From an uncultured Methylococcaceae bacterium (GTDB taxonomy: Bacteria > Pseudomonadota > Gammaproteobacteria > Methylococcales > Methylomonadaceae): a stretch of DNA of 57,293 nt. The stretch is from the NCBI GenBank assembly GCA_903863905.1, contig CAIPDT010000059.1, forward strand, positions 1 to 57,293, written 5' to 3'. Positions 1-8,150 of this stretch are shown here, piece by piece; position 1 is the first letter of the stretch, and every line of letters begins with the position of its first letter. Under the pieces are notes generated by a model. It did no database searches. It saw nothing but the letters and a program-made list of their open reading frames with translations, and was not told the DNA's origin. A program made the translations under genes and the position numbers.

Positions 1-250
1 GATATTTGTTTTTCTCATGGATAAAGCGCGTTATCGCTGAGATATTTGTTTTTCTCATGGATAAAGCGCGTTATCGCTGAGATATTTGTTTTTCTCATGG
101 ATAAAGCGCGTTATCGCTGGGATATTTGTTTTTCCAATGGATAAAGCGCGTTATCGCTGGGATATTTGTTTTTCCAATGGATAATGCGCATTATCGCTGG
201 GATATTTGTTTTTCCAATAGATAATGCGTGTTATCGCTGGGATATTTGTT
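1..250. repeat. 40-bp tandem repeat array, six copies plus 10 bases
   Basis: Units begin at 1, 41, 81, 121, 161 and 201, each starting GATATTTGTTTTT and ending TTATCGCTGR; a partial seventh starts at 241. Copies 1-3 share CTCATGG and copies 4-6 share CCAATGG or CCAATAG, so the array has two subtypes and copy 6 is the most divergent. Each unit contains ATAA-n-GCGC-n-TTAT, which in copy 5 (181-194) is the perfect palindrome ATAATGCGCATTAT. The unit length is not a multiple of three and no open frame crosses the array. The window edge cuts the array, so its true size is unknown. From 251 to 379 there is no recognisable gene except a short minus-strand ORF starting at 281 and stopping at 231 inside the last repeat. 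Confidence 0.95.
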
Positions 251-379
251 TTATTTCTTCGGTCAGTTGTTCTTGTAACATGGGTTTTCTGGACTAACGT
301 TATAATAGGAACAACGGCTAAACAAAACGCATTATATTTTTGTATTTGTTTATTAAACGAAGCGATGGTTATTTGAGAT

Positions 380-880
380 TCATGCTGGTATTGCGATTAA
401 CCCGCCACTCCTAAACCCCGTCTTCTTAAGAATCTCGGTGCTATAAAGCACTTCATGCCCTTGATTATCTTCCCCCAATAATTCACTAATCACTTTAATT
501 TGTTGATCAACCTCGGCTTGGCTTTTACCATGCACCATGGCAAATAAGTTATAAGGCCATTCGGGTAAATGCCGAGGCCGATGATAACAATGGCTGACAA
601 AATCCAGCTGTCCAACTTTGGCTCCCAGTGTATCAATCACTTCATCAGGGATATTCCACACTGTCATGCCATTGAAATGATAACCGAGTTTATAATGATT
701 GGGGACGACACCGATGCGCCGAATAACCCCGTGTGCTTGCAGAGTTGCCATTCGGCTCATCACGTCTTCCGCATGGAGTCCCAATTGATCGGCAATCGTC
801 TGATAAGGGCGTGGCGTTAAAGGCAAGCCCGATTGCGTAGCACGCATGAGCGCTAAATCAGTATCGTCCAAACACAACAC
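380..880 (-). CDS. nirH: NirH-like siroheme decarboxylase subunit (heme d1 biosynthesis)
   Basis: 166 residues, Lrp/AsnC-like fold of the AhbA/AhbB/NirDLGH family. The family decarboxylates siroheme to 12,18-didecarboxysiroheme on the way to heme d1. An N-terminal winged-helix part (about residues 8-60, with PRPYQTIADQLGL) is followed by an AsnC-like ligand domain containing CYHRPRHLPEWPYNLFAMVH, the conserved His/Arg-Pro-Glu-Trp-Pro-Tyr-Asn-Leu stretch expected of the H and L type subunits. It is the last gene of the nir run read leftwards, 63 bases after nirG. nirJ and nirE, which follow in Pseudomonas, are not in the window; the tandem repeats begin about 130 bases downstream. The H rather than L letter rests on gene order. 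Confidence 0.82.
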   Translation of the reverse strand: MLCLDDTDLALMRATQSGLPLTPRPYQTIADQLGLHAEDVMSRMATLQAHGVIRRIGVVPNHYKLGYHFNGMTVWNIPDEVIDTLGAKVGQLDFVSHCYHRPRHLPEWPYNLFAMVHGKSQAEVDQQIKVISELLGEDNQGHEVLYSTEILKKTGFRSGGLIAIPA

Positions 881-943
881 AAAGCCTCCTTTTTAAGCCA
901 ATAATATATTCACCCATTAAACAAGCATCACATTCACTGATCA

Positions 944-1387
944 TTAAGCCTCCAGCTTTAAGCCGACAAAATATTCATGCAATTTAGGCATGTTATAAAC
1001 CCTTAAACCGGTTTGCTGTTCAATCGCGGTAATAGTTTTTTGTTGTTGGTCGAGGGTTTCAGTCGCCAGCACAAACCACATATTTAATTCATGGCTGCGG
1101 GCATAGTTATGAGCGACTTCAGGAAAGGCATTAATAAGCGCGGTGACTTCTGCAAAGCGCTCACTCGGGACTTTAACGGCGGCTAAAGTCAACGCACCGC
1201 CCATACGTTCAGCATGATATAAAGGCCCAAAGCGAGTCAGGGTGCCATTCGCTAATAATGCTTGCAGGCGCTCAATTAAATTGGCTTCAGTTAAGCCTAA
1301 GCGTTCCGCAACCACTTGATAAGGCGTTTCGCAAATAGGGAAATCACTTTGTAATTGATTAATGATTAAACGATCAATAGCATCCAT
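944..1387 (-). CDS. nirG: NirG-like siroheme decarboxylase subunit
   Basis: 147 residues of the same Lrp/AsnC-type siroheme decarboxylase family. Residues 1-55 form a winged helix starting MDAIDRLIINQLQSDFPI, with ETPYQVVAERLGL. The C-terminal half carries HNYARSHELNMWFVLATE, matching the HNYERxHxxNxWFVL motif of the D/G type subunits. It lacks the PEWPYNL motif of its H/L neighbours, so nirG plus nirH looks like one decarboxylase pair and nirD plus nirL the other. It sits 135 bases after nirL. The family assignment is firm; the letter comes from position. Confidence 0.82.
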   Translation of the reverse strand: MDAIDRLIINQLQSDFPICETPYQVVAERLGLTEANLIERLQALLANGTLTRFGPLYHAERMGGALTLAAVKVPSERFAEVTALINAFPEVAHNYARSHELNMWFVLATETLDQQQKTITAIEQQTGLRVYNMPKLHEYFVGLKLEA

Positions 1388-1522
1388 GCGTTAAATCCGG
1401 TGGGTTGAAGAACAGTATTTACTGTACAAGACGGGCGTTTTTTCCAGAGAGCACTAGTAGTCATCAGCAAAGTTCGGTGAGATAAACGAATATTATTCGT
1501 CAAGAAAGAGGGGAGGGTAAAC

Positions 1523-2023
1523 TCAGCCATGCACTAAAGCCGGCTTATCAATCGGTTGATAGCGAGCCCCACGTTGCTTAAAACAGCGCAGACTAAATAA
1601 CACGGTTGATTCTAAATGTTCAATTTCGCAATCGGCATTCAGTTGTTCTAACTGCGCTAACACGGTCTGCCGATCTTTACCGTGAATCATGCAATACAGG
1701 TTATAAGGCCATTCGGGTTGTATAGGGCGTTGATAACACAAGGTCACAAAACTAAATTGGCTGATGCGTTGCCCCAAGGCTTTAATTAAATGCTCGGGCA
1801 CATTCCACACAATCATGGCATTGGCGCGATAGCCTAAACGGTGATGTTTAACAATTACTCCTAAGCGTTTAATCAGACCTTGTTGCTTTAAGCGGTTTAG
1901 GCGTTCTAGCACTTCTTGTTCTGACATAGCCAGCGCCGTGCCCACGGCTTCATAAGGTCTAGGGCAAAGGGGTAAACCTAATTGCACATGCGCCAGCAAT
2001 TCATAATCACGGGCATCAAACAT
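1523..2023 (-). CDS. nirL: NirL-like siroheme decarboxylase subunit
   Basis: 166 residues. The N-terminal winged helix contains PRPYEAVGTALAM, and the second half contains CYQRPIQPEWPYNLYCMIHG, the same signature as the terminal gene at 380-880. The start at 2023 overlaps the end of the upstream decarboxylase gene by 8 bases, which suggests translational coupling. The product should pair with NirD to remove the acetate carboxyl groups of siroheme in the cytoplasm during heme d1 synthesis. NirL and NirH are close paralogues and I separate them only by gene order. Confidence 0.82.
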   Translation of the reverse strand: MFDARDYELLAHVQLGLPLCPRPYEAVGTALAMSEQEVLERLNRLKQQGLIKRLGVIVKHHRLGYRANAMIVWNVPEHLIKALGQRISQFSFVTLCYQRPIQPEWPYNLYCMIHGKDRQTVLAQLEQLNADCEIEHLESTVLFSLRCFKQRGARYQPIDKPALVHG

Positions 2024-2534
2024 GCGGCAGGTCCAAATTAAAGCCTAAGTCGATAAAAAACTCATCCACCAAAGGCAGTGATAAGGTTTGGTAACCGGTT
2101 TCTAAGTCGATACTATCCAGCACCTGTTGTAGATGCGTGGCATCGGAGGCTATCAGTACAAACCACAAATTAAAACGATGTTCGCGCTCGTAATTATGAT
2201 TCACTTCGGGACGGGCACTAATTTGATCGGCGACACGTTGCAGGTGTTCAGGTGGAATCGCCATCGCTACTAAGGTGCTCACCCCCATTTGATTGGGCGG
2301 AATAATCGGCCCGACTCGGCTGATATAATCCTGCTCGCTTAAGTCGCTGAGTGCTGTTAACACATCTGCTTCACTCACCCCTAAGTGTTCGGCAATCTCT
2401 AAATAGGGGCGAGGTGATAAGGGGAAATCCCGTTGAAAGTCATTCAGCAGGCGGGTGTGTAACGGGGTTATCTGAAGCGCGTCGCTTAAGGGCTGTTCAG
2501 GCGTAAACAGGTGCGAAGGTAACGGGGTTAGCAT
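2016..2534 (-). CDS. nirD: NirD-like siroheme decarboxylase subunit
   Basis: 172 residues. A leader of about 25 residues precedes the winged helix (LLNDFQRDFPLSPRPYLEI). The C-terminal half contains HNYEREHRFNLWFVLIASD, the D/G type motif. In some denitrifiers nirD and nirL are fused; here they are separate but overlap by 8 bases. The gene begins 3 bases after nirF ends. The start at 2534 gives this tight spacing; a later start is possible because the first 25 residues lie outside the conserved domain. Confidence 0.82.
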   Translation of the reverse strand: MLTPLPSHLFTPEQPLSDALQITPLHTRLLNDFQRDFPLSPRPYLEIAEHLGVSEADVLTALSDLSEQDYISRVGPIIPPNQMGVSTLVAMAIPPEHLQRVADQISARPEVNHNYEREHRFNLWFVLIASDATHLQQVLDSIDLETGYQTLSLPLVDEFFIDLGFNLDLPHV

Positions 2535-2537
2535 CCG

Positions 2538-3710
2538 TTAAAAACCTATTTTATTCGCTCGCGATGTAAAGAACACCCCATTCGGTTTTTGGGCTGGTAA
2601 GTGCGCAATTTCTTTTAAGGTATGGGTGTCGTATACCAAGACTTGATCATCGTCTCTGACTGCGACCCAGACATTTTCACCGCGTGGGGTAAATTCCATG
2701 TGTAACACGGCATGACCGGGGGTTAAGGTTGACTGCAGGTTTAGAGTCTTAACATCAATAACTTGCAGTTTGTTATTTTCAGGGGTGGCAAAATTAACCC
2801 AGACTTGACGACCATCCGGTCTAGCCATTACAAACACCGGTTGACCGGCCACAGGAATGGCTTTAACCAGTTTCCAGCTTTGTTTATCAATGACTAAGAC
2901 TTCATTTTTACCAATGGCGGGTACAAAGATGTAATCATCCGCTACGGCCCAGCCTTCAAGGTGTGGCATTTTGTAAACCGGCAGTTGCTCATCCGGTTTA
3001 ACGTAGTCCGGCAGAATACGTTTGATGCCTTTTTCTGGTTCCCATAAGTCTAATAAACTCAGGCCACTTTCGCCAAACAGGCCCGCAATATAAAATCGAC
3101 CGTCTGACGTGATTAAACCATCATACGGAAACTTGCCGACATTCTTAAACTTTTCAATTTTAGGCTGTTTCGGGGCCGACATATCAACGGTCCAAATTTC
3201 ACCGGCATCAAATAAACTAAACACAAAGCGTTGATCCGGAGCATCCACCAAGCCCACCACTTTTGACAGTTTGCCATCGGCATATTCGGCGGGAATATCG
3301 GCAACCAGTTCTAAGGTTTCTGCTGAGAATATCTTGACGCCACCGGGGGTGTAGTTAGATACGGCAATTAAGGCGCCGTCTTGCGAGATAGCACCACCGA
3401 TACTATTGCCGGCTTGTACGATGCGTTTATCAAGTTTGTCTTGTAATAAATCAATTTTACTTAAGCCGCCATCACGGCCAAAGATATAGGCGAACCGCTG
3501 ATCTCTTGAGAACACCACGGAAGCATGTGATAAATCCCCCAGCTTATCAATTCTAGCCAGTTGTTTATGTTCGGTAGTATCGACGATTAGGGCAGAGCCG
3601 GCTTCTCGTTCAATGACCAGGCCTAAGTCACCGGTCGCGCGTAGTTCAGCGTGCACATTAAAGGCCATTAATAGCCCTATCAAGAGGGACAGTGGTTTTT
3701 TGATGCTCAT
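2538..3710 (-). CDS. nirF: NirF, periplasmic heme d1 biosynthesis protein
   Basis: 390 residues with a Sec signal peptide (KKPLSLLIGLLMAFNVHA, about 1-21) and a beta-propeller related to the d1 domain of NirS. Blades carry repeated motifs such as IFGRDGGLSKIDLL, KFPYDGLITSDGRFYIAGLF and VWVAVRDDDQVLVYD. NirF binds a heme d1 precursor in the periplasm and is required for the last steps of heme d1 formation. It has no CxxCH motif, as expected. Length matches the family (about 390-400). No lipobox is obvious, unlike some homologues reported as lipoproteins. It lies between nirC and nirD. Confidence 0.92.
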   Translation of the reverse strand: MSIKKPLSLLIGLLMAFNVHAELRATGDLGLVIEREAGSALIVDTTEHKQLARIDKLGDLSHASVVFSRDQRFAYIFGRDGGLSKIDLLQDKLDKRIVQAGNSIGGAISQDGALIAVSNYTPGGVKIFSAETLELVADIPAEYADGKLSKVVGLVDAPDQRFVFSLFDAGEIWTVDMSAPKQPKIEKFKNVGKFPYDGLITSDGRFYIAGLFGESGLSLLDLWEPEKGIKRILPDYVKPDEQLPVYKMPHLEGWAVADDYIFVPAIGKNEVLVIDKQSWKLVKAIPVAGQPVFVMARPDGRQVWVNFATPENNKLQVIDVKTLNLQSTLTPGHAVLHMEFTPRGENVWVAVRDDDQVLVYDTHTLKEIAHLPAQKPNGVFFTSRANKIGF

Positions 3711-3730
3711 GATTATTTAGCGTAAAGAGT

Positions 3731-4036
3731 TTATTGAGGGCCTTTGCGTAACTGTTGCACTAACCAGTGCGCGTCATCGGCAGTCATAAAAGGTTTCCAA
3801 GGCGGCATAGGCGTGCCTTTTCGACCTTGCAGAATGGTGTTCACTAAAAACTCGTCGGGTTTGCCTTGTAGGGTGTCGGGCAATAAAGCCGGGCCCATGC
3901 CCCCTTTTAAGGTTAAGCCATGACAGGCGCCGCAGTCATTTTTAAGTAAATGCCGCAGTTCAGCCTGCCGAACCGAGGTGGGTTCGGCGGCCAAGCAATC
4001 AAGGCTGAGGCATAACAGTAACAGCGTTTTTTTCAT
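3731..4036 (-). CDS. nirC: NirC-like c-type cytochrome
   Basis: 101 residues with a short signal peptide (MKKTLLLLCLSLDCLAA) and one heme-binding motif CGACHG near residues 35-40. The stretch LTLKGGMGPAL and the downstream GTPMPPWKPF (candidate methionine ligand) match the NirC family of monoheme cytochromes encoded just before nirF. NirC is proposed to pass electrons to cytochrome cd1 or to help heme d1 maturation. It ends 20 bases before nirF begins and starts 23 bases after the preceding cytochrome gene. Confidence 0.85.
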   Translation of the reverse strand: MKKTLLLLCLSLDCLAAEPTSVRQAELRHLLKNDCGACHGLTLKGGMGPALLPDTLQGKPDEFLVNTILQGRKGTPMPPWKPFMTADDAHWLVQQLRKGPQ

Positions 4037-4059
4037 TTTGATGACGTTAGCGTAGGCTG

Positions 4060-4374
4060 TTATTTAGTTTTTAGGCTTGAGTAATAGGCAGAGATATTAC
4101 TAATATCATTGTCTGTTAACGAACCCGCAAGCGCGTTCATGATGTCATTTTTACGCGTTTTATCTCGATATTGCCCAAGGGCAGTTTTAAGGTACGTTAA
4201 ATCCCGTCCTGCTAAAGACGGAAACGGTGCATCTACAGACGGTTTAATGATGCCATGACAATGTGAACACACGGCCATGGCTTTTTCTTTGCCTGCAAAA
4301 ATGACCGCGGCCTGCACGGGATTAATACTCAGCAAGCTGACTGTTAAAGCACTCAGAAGGACTAAGCGGTTCAT
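4060..4374 (-). CDS. small periplasmic class I cytochrome c, candidate electron donor
   Basis: 104 residues: signal peptide to about residue 22 (SLLSINPVQA), one heme motif CSHCHG near residues 36-41, and a likely axial methionine in KNDIMNALAGSL. The layout (PSLAGRDLTYLKTALGQY) resembles cytochrome c553 or single-domain c4 proteins. Its start codon overlaps the stop of the cytochrome cd1 gene (TAATG), so the two are probably translationally coupled. By position it takes the place of nirM, the electron donor to NirS in Pseudomonas, but I do not assign that name because it is not clearly c551. Confidence 0.78.
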   Translation of the reverse strand: MNRLVLLSALTVSLLSINPVQAAVIFAGKEKAMAVCSHCHGIIKPSVDAPFPSLAGRDLTYLKTALGQYRDKTRKNDIMNALAGSLTDNDISNISAYYSSLKTK

Positions 4375-5975
4375 TATTTAGCCCCTTTGTCGCCATTACG
4401 TTGGGCTAATTCATCCGGCGATAAACCACGGGTCATATAACGCACTCGACCATGTGAGAAGATACCCGCTGGGCTTTCCATACCAATGGAAGCGACTTTT
4501 TCTAAAGAGTGAGAGTCATAGACTACCACTTCATCGCCATTGTAGCCGGCGCTAATGTAAAGGAATTTACCATCGGCACTGTATTCAGGAAAGTAAGCAT
4601 GACCACCGACGTCTAAAGTTTTAACCACGTCTAGACTTTTCTTATCGATTAACTGAACCGTGCGGGCGCGTCTGTCTTTTGAGATGATATCAACGGCGAC
4701 ATACGGCGCATTTGCGTGCGCAGCGGGTGATTCGGTGCCGCCTGAAACGGGTACTTGTTTAACCACTTCCATGTTGTCTAAATCCCAAACGCTAACCACC
4801 ATTTTGTCGCAATCACCAAAGTTGGTACCAAAACCTAAGGTGCGGCCATCGACTTCGACCACTGAACCACCGCCTACATGAGGTACACAACCGGCTTCTA
4901 GTTTCTTAATGATTTTGCGGTCTTTTAAATCAATCGCGGTGACGATGCTATCATCATACGACGCAACCATTAACTTGCTACCGCCATGCGATAAGAACGC
5001 GTCATGCAAATGGCGTCCTACATTTTCAATGCGAGTGACTGGAAAACCTTCTTTTAAATCAACAACCCAAACTTGACCGGCATTTTCTAAAGCAATGGCA
5101 AAGATATCTGCAAACGGGGTGCCAATGATCATGCCAGAGTCAGAAGAGACTTGTTTACCGTCTGGATCGATGCCTTCGAGTTCAAAGGTTTTTAAGGGTT
5201 CTAAGGTGTTGGCATCTAAGATGACGGCATTATGCGGCACATAAGAGCCGGCCATGATGTATTTACCATCACGAGAGACGCCTAAACCGGGGCCATTGAA
5301 GCCGGTTTTAACACTGCGCACAATTTGCATGGAGTACAGGTCAACTTTGAAGATTTCAGCTGTATCATTTTTCACATAAGCCCAACGGGGATTAGCCGGA
5401 TCATAGTCAATGATATGGGCCGCTGTTCCTGTTGGGATTTCACCGATAATTTTATGGGTGACGCTATTAATAAAGACGGCTTTTGAACCTTCACCACGCC
5501 CGTATTTTCCACGCGCAGCCACACCGATAATGTTATTGATGTCGTCAATTTGATAAGTAGGTTTAGCGGGTAGGGTGCTTTCGTCTTTAACGTAAACCTT
5601 AACAGAGGCTTTAATGTCATCAATTGTCCAAGCTGGGTTCGGTTGCTTGGGAGTGGCTTTTAAGTAAGTGATTAAACCACGAATGTCATCGTCACCTAGG
5701 CGATTGTAGAATGCAGGCATTAAGGTATCAAAACTGCCCGCCATGATTAAAGTGCGTAAGGAAGTGGCACTCCGACCTTTTAAAGTATCTGCATTAAGAG
5801 CGGGGGCGATAAAACCACCGAGGTCTGTACCATGACAACTGGCGCAATTATCTTGATATAAAGCCGGAATCTTGGAGCCATCAGTGGGCGAGGCAAAGGC
5901 ATTAAGGGGTAATAATAACAGTGCAGCAAGGCGTGTTAACTTTGCAGGGGAGAGATTTTTTTTTATTATTTTCAT
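4374..5975 (-). CDS. nirS: cytochrome cd1-type protein (NirS/NirN family), candidate nitrite reductase
   Basis: 533 residues from the chosen start (MKIIKKN), which has TTGGAG about nine bases upstream; an in-frame ATG 30 bases earlier is less likely. Signal peptide to about residue 29 (LLLPLNAFAS). A cytochrome c domain follows with CASCHG at residues 44-49 and a candidate methionine in DTLMPAFYNRLGDDD. From about residue 135 it is an eight-bladed d1-type propeller: GTAAHIIDYDPANPRWAYV (candidate proximal histidine), HDAFLSHGGSKLMVAS, CVPHVGGG and SPAAHANAPYVAVD. NirS reduces nitrite to nitric oxide in the periplasm. NirN, a dihydroheme d1 dehydrogenase, has the same architecture, and this sequence diverges from Pseudomonas NirS as I remember it. 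First place in the heme d1 cluster favours NirS. Confidence 0.72.
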   Translation of the reverse strand: MKIIKKNLSPAKLTRLAALLLLPLNAFASPTDGSKIPALYQDNCASCHGTDLGGFIAPALNADTLKGRSATSLRTLIMAGSFDTLMPAFYNRLGDDDIRGLITYLKATPKQPNPAWTIDDIKASVKVYVKDESTLPAKPTYQIDDINNIIGVAARGKYGRGEGSKAVFINSVTHKIIGEIPTGTAAHIIDYDPANPRWAYVKNDTAEIFKVDLYSMQIVRSVKTGFNGPGLGVSRDGKYIMAGSYVPHNAVILDANTLEPLKTFELEGIDPDGKQVSSDSGMIIGTPFADIFAIALENAGQVWVVDLKEGFPVTRIENVGRHLHDAFLSHGGSKLMVASYDDSIVTAIDLKDRKIIKKLEAGCVPHVGGGSVVEVDGRTLGFGTNFGDCDKMVVSVWDLDNMEVVKQVPVSGGTESPAAHANAPYVAVDIISKDRRARTVQLIDKKSLDVVKTLDVGGHAYFPEYSADGKFLYISAGYNGDEVVVYDSHSLEKVASIGMESPAGIFSHGRVRYMTRGLSPDELAQRNGDKGAK

Positions 5976-6077
5976 TATCTGTGACTCCAAGTAGTATTGA
6001 TTCAATATTATCTTGAATAACTAAAAATCTCAAGTAAGATTTATCAATGAACGTGGTTGATTGAGTAAACTGAGGTA

Positions 6078-6112
6078 AAAGCAGTCTTAGCCATAGTCGT
6101 ATGGCTAAGACT
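6078..6112 (-). terminator. intrinsic terminator after gltA
   Basis: A perfect 13-bp inverted repeat, AGTCTTAGCCATA at 6083-6095 and its complement at 6100-6112, encloses a GTCG loop. Read on the minus strand the hairpin is followed by GCTTTTAC, a short U tract. It lies just beyond the citrate synthase stop and before the nir cluster, separating the two minus-strand transcription units. Confidence 0.75.
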
Positions 6113-6124
6113 TACTTAAATAAT

Positions 6125-7429
6125 TTAGGCTTTAGTTTGGCCGTGATCCGCAGGTACATCGCGGCGGGTACTACCGGTATAAAGTTGTCTGGGTCGGCCA
6201 ATTCTTTGTTCTGGATCGGCAATCATTTCATCCCAGTGCGCAATCCAACCCACTGTTCTGCCCATTGCAAACATGGCGGTAAACATATTAGTTGGGATAC
6301 CTAAGGCATGGAAAACAATGCCCGAATAGAAATCAACATTAGGATACAATTTTTTATCAATAAAATAACTGTCTTCTAGCGCGATACGCTCAAGTTCTAA
6401 AGCTAACTTAAAGATCGGATCATCATGCAAGCCTAGTTCATTTAAGACTTCATGACAGGTGGCACGCATTAGTTTTGCGCGGGGATCATGATTTTTATAA
6501 ACCCGATGCCCAAAGCCCATTAATCTAAAGGGATCATTTTTATCTTTAGCTTTAGCAATATAAGTCTGGATATTAGAGACATCACCAATCTTAATGAGCA
6601 TATTGAGTACGGCTTCATTTGCACCGCCATGTGCGGCACCCCATAAGCACGCAATCCCCGCGGTAATGCAGGCATAAGGATTGGCACCACTCGAACCGGC
6701 TAAACGCACCGTTGAGGTCGAGGCGTTTTGTTCATGATCCGCATGTAAGATTAAAATACGATCTAGGGCACGCACTAAAACCGGATTAGGCACAAAATCA
6801 TCACACGGTGTTGCTAACATCATCCGCATAAAGTTTTCCACATAACTGAGTTGGTTTTGTGGATACATAAACGGTAACCCGGTGCTGTATTTGTGACACA
6901 TCGCCGCAATGGTCGGTACCTTTGCCAGTAAGCGAATGGCACTGATGTCACGGTGTTTTTTAGATTTAATATCTAAGGCATCATGATAAAAAGCCGATAA
7001 CGCACCCACAATACCCACCATAATGGCCATAGGATGCGCATCACGACGAAAGCCTTTAAAAAAGTTAGTCAATTGATCATGTACCATGGTGTGCATGGTA
7101 ATGGTGCCTTGAAATTCTTTTAATTCTTCAGGTGTAGGCAGTTCGCCATTGAGCAATAAATAACAGACCTCTAGAAAAGTACATTTTTCGGCTAATTGTT
7201 CAATGGGATAACCTCGGTACAATAAGATACCGGCTTCGCCATCAATGTAAGTGATATTTGATCGGCAACTCGCTGTAGAAGTAAAACCAGGATCAAAGGT
7301 AAACATACCGGTCTGTTTGTATAGCGTTTCGATATCAATAACGTCTGGGCCTGTTGTTCCCGATAAAATAGGTAACTCGCAGACGAGTTCCGAGTTTTCA
7401 TTTAAGGTCAAACTGCGTTGATCGGTCAT
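6125..7429 (-). CDS. gltA: citrate synthase, type II
   Basis: 434 residues, close to the 427 of E. coli GltA. The enzyme condenses acetyl-CoA with oxaloacetate at the entry to the TCA cycle. Visible signatures are the N-terminal [20 protein letters not shown], the catalytic histidine region [14 protein letters not shown], and [18 protein letters not shown], which carries the second histidine. The catalytic aspartate should lie in the region around NVDFYSGI. The long N-terminal domain indicates the NADH-sensitive hexameric type. It lies 24 bases after eda, so it appears to end a zwf-edd-eda-gltA operon and is closed by the terminator at 6078-6112. Confidence 0.96.
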   Translation of the reverse strand: MTDQRSLTLNENSELVCELPILSGTTGPDVIDIETLYKQTGMFTFDPGFTSTASCRSNITYIDGEAGILLYRGYPIEQLAEKCTFLEVCYLLLNGELPTPEELKEFQGTITMHTMVHDQLTNFFKGFRRDAHPMAIMVGIVGALSAFYHDALDIKSKKHRDISAIRLLAKVPTIAAMCHKYSTGLPFMYPQNQLSYVENFMRMMLATPCDDFVPNPVLVRALDRILILHADHEQNASTSTVRLAGSSGANPYACITAGIACLWGAAHGGANEAVLNMLIKIGDVSNIQTYIAKAKDKNDPFRLMGFGHRVYKNHDPRAKLMRATCHEVLNELGLHDDPIFKLALELERIALEDSYFIDKKLYPNVDFYSGIVFHALGIPTNMFTAMFAMGRTVGWIAHWDEMIADPEQRIGRPRQLYTGSTRRDVPADHGQTKA

Positions 7430-7453
7430 AGTTTTCTCTGGTGTTTAAAGACG

Positions 7454-8104
7454 TTAGCCGTTATTTACATTTGCAATGGCTTGTCTTGCCAATTCAGTGA
7501 CTTGAGCCCAATCTTTTGCTTTTACAGCCTCAGCAGGGACTAACCAAGAACCCCCGACACAGGCAACATTGCTCAGTTTTAAATACGCATTGTAATTTTC
7601 AGGTGAAATACCACCGGTAGGGCAAAAAGTAACATAAGGCACAGGGCCCGCAATTGATTTTAACATGGGAATGCCTCCGGCCGCTTCAGCAGGGAAGAAT
7701 TTAAAATGATCAAGCCCATATTCCATGCCCAACATTAATTCTGACAAGGTAGCAATGCCAGGAATTAATGCAATGTTTCCCGTTTTTGCGGCGGCTAATA
7801 AGCGAGGGGTTAAGCCTGGGCTAATAGCGAATACTGCACCGGCGTCTTCTGCCGCTTTTAATTGTTCGGGAGTGGTAATGGTACCGGCACCAACAATCGC
7901 ATCTTTGACTTCTTGACTAATCAAGCGAATAGCTTCTAATGCAATTGGGGTTCTTAAAGTAATTTCTAAAACTCTAATACCACCTGCAACCAATGCCTTG
8001 GCTAAGGGAACGGCATCTTCAAGATTTTGAATGACCATAACAGGCATTACAGGGCCAGCGTTTAAAACGTCAGTCGGTTGAATTTTCCAGTTATTTGAAC
8101 TCAT
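7454..8104 (-). CDS. eda: KDPG aldolase (2-dehydro-3-deoxy-phosphogluconate aldolase)
   Basis: 216 residues, matching the usual length of about 213. It splits KDPG into pyruvate and glyceraldehyde 3-phosphate, the last step of the Entner-Doudoroff pathway. The catalytic glutamate lies in [16 protein letters not shown] and the Schiff-base lysine in [12 protein letters not shown]. The phosphate-binding region is [16 protein letters not shown]. It sits 46 bases after edd and 24 bases before gltA, all on one strand. Confidence 0.96.
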   Translation of the reverse strand: MSSNNWKIQPTDVLNAGPVMPVMVIQNLEDAVPLAKALVAGGIRVLEITLRTPIALEAIRLISQEVKDAIVGAGTITTPEQLKAAEDAGAVFAISPGLTPRLLAAAKTGNIALIPGIATLSELMLGMEYGLDHFKFFPAEAAGGIPMLKSIAGPVPYVTFCPTGGISPENYNAYLKLSNVACVGGSWLVPAEAVKAKDWAQVTELARQAIANVNNG

Positions 8105-8150
8105 TGTATTGCTCGCTAGTTTAAAAGGTAATTAGATTGGGCTTGGTTAA

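Noticed and set aside
1-250. Possible CRISPR array in the 40-bp repeats
   Set aside because: The repeats are directly head-to-tail with no variable spacers, and no cas genes are nearby.
5976-6005. Upstream start of the cytochrome cd1 gene
   Set aside because: It adds ten polar residues before the signal peptide and has no ribosome binding site, while the ATG at 5975 has TTGGAG.
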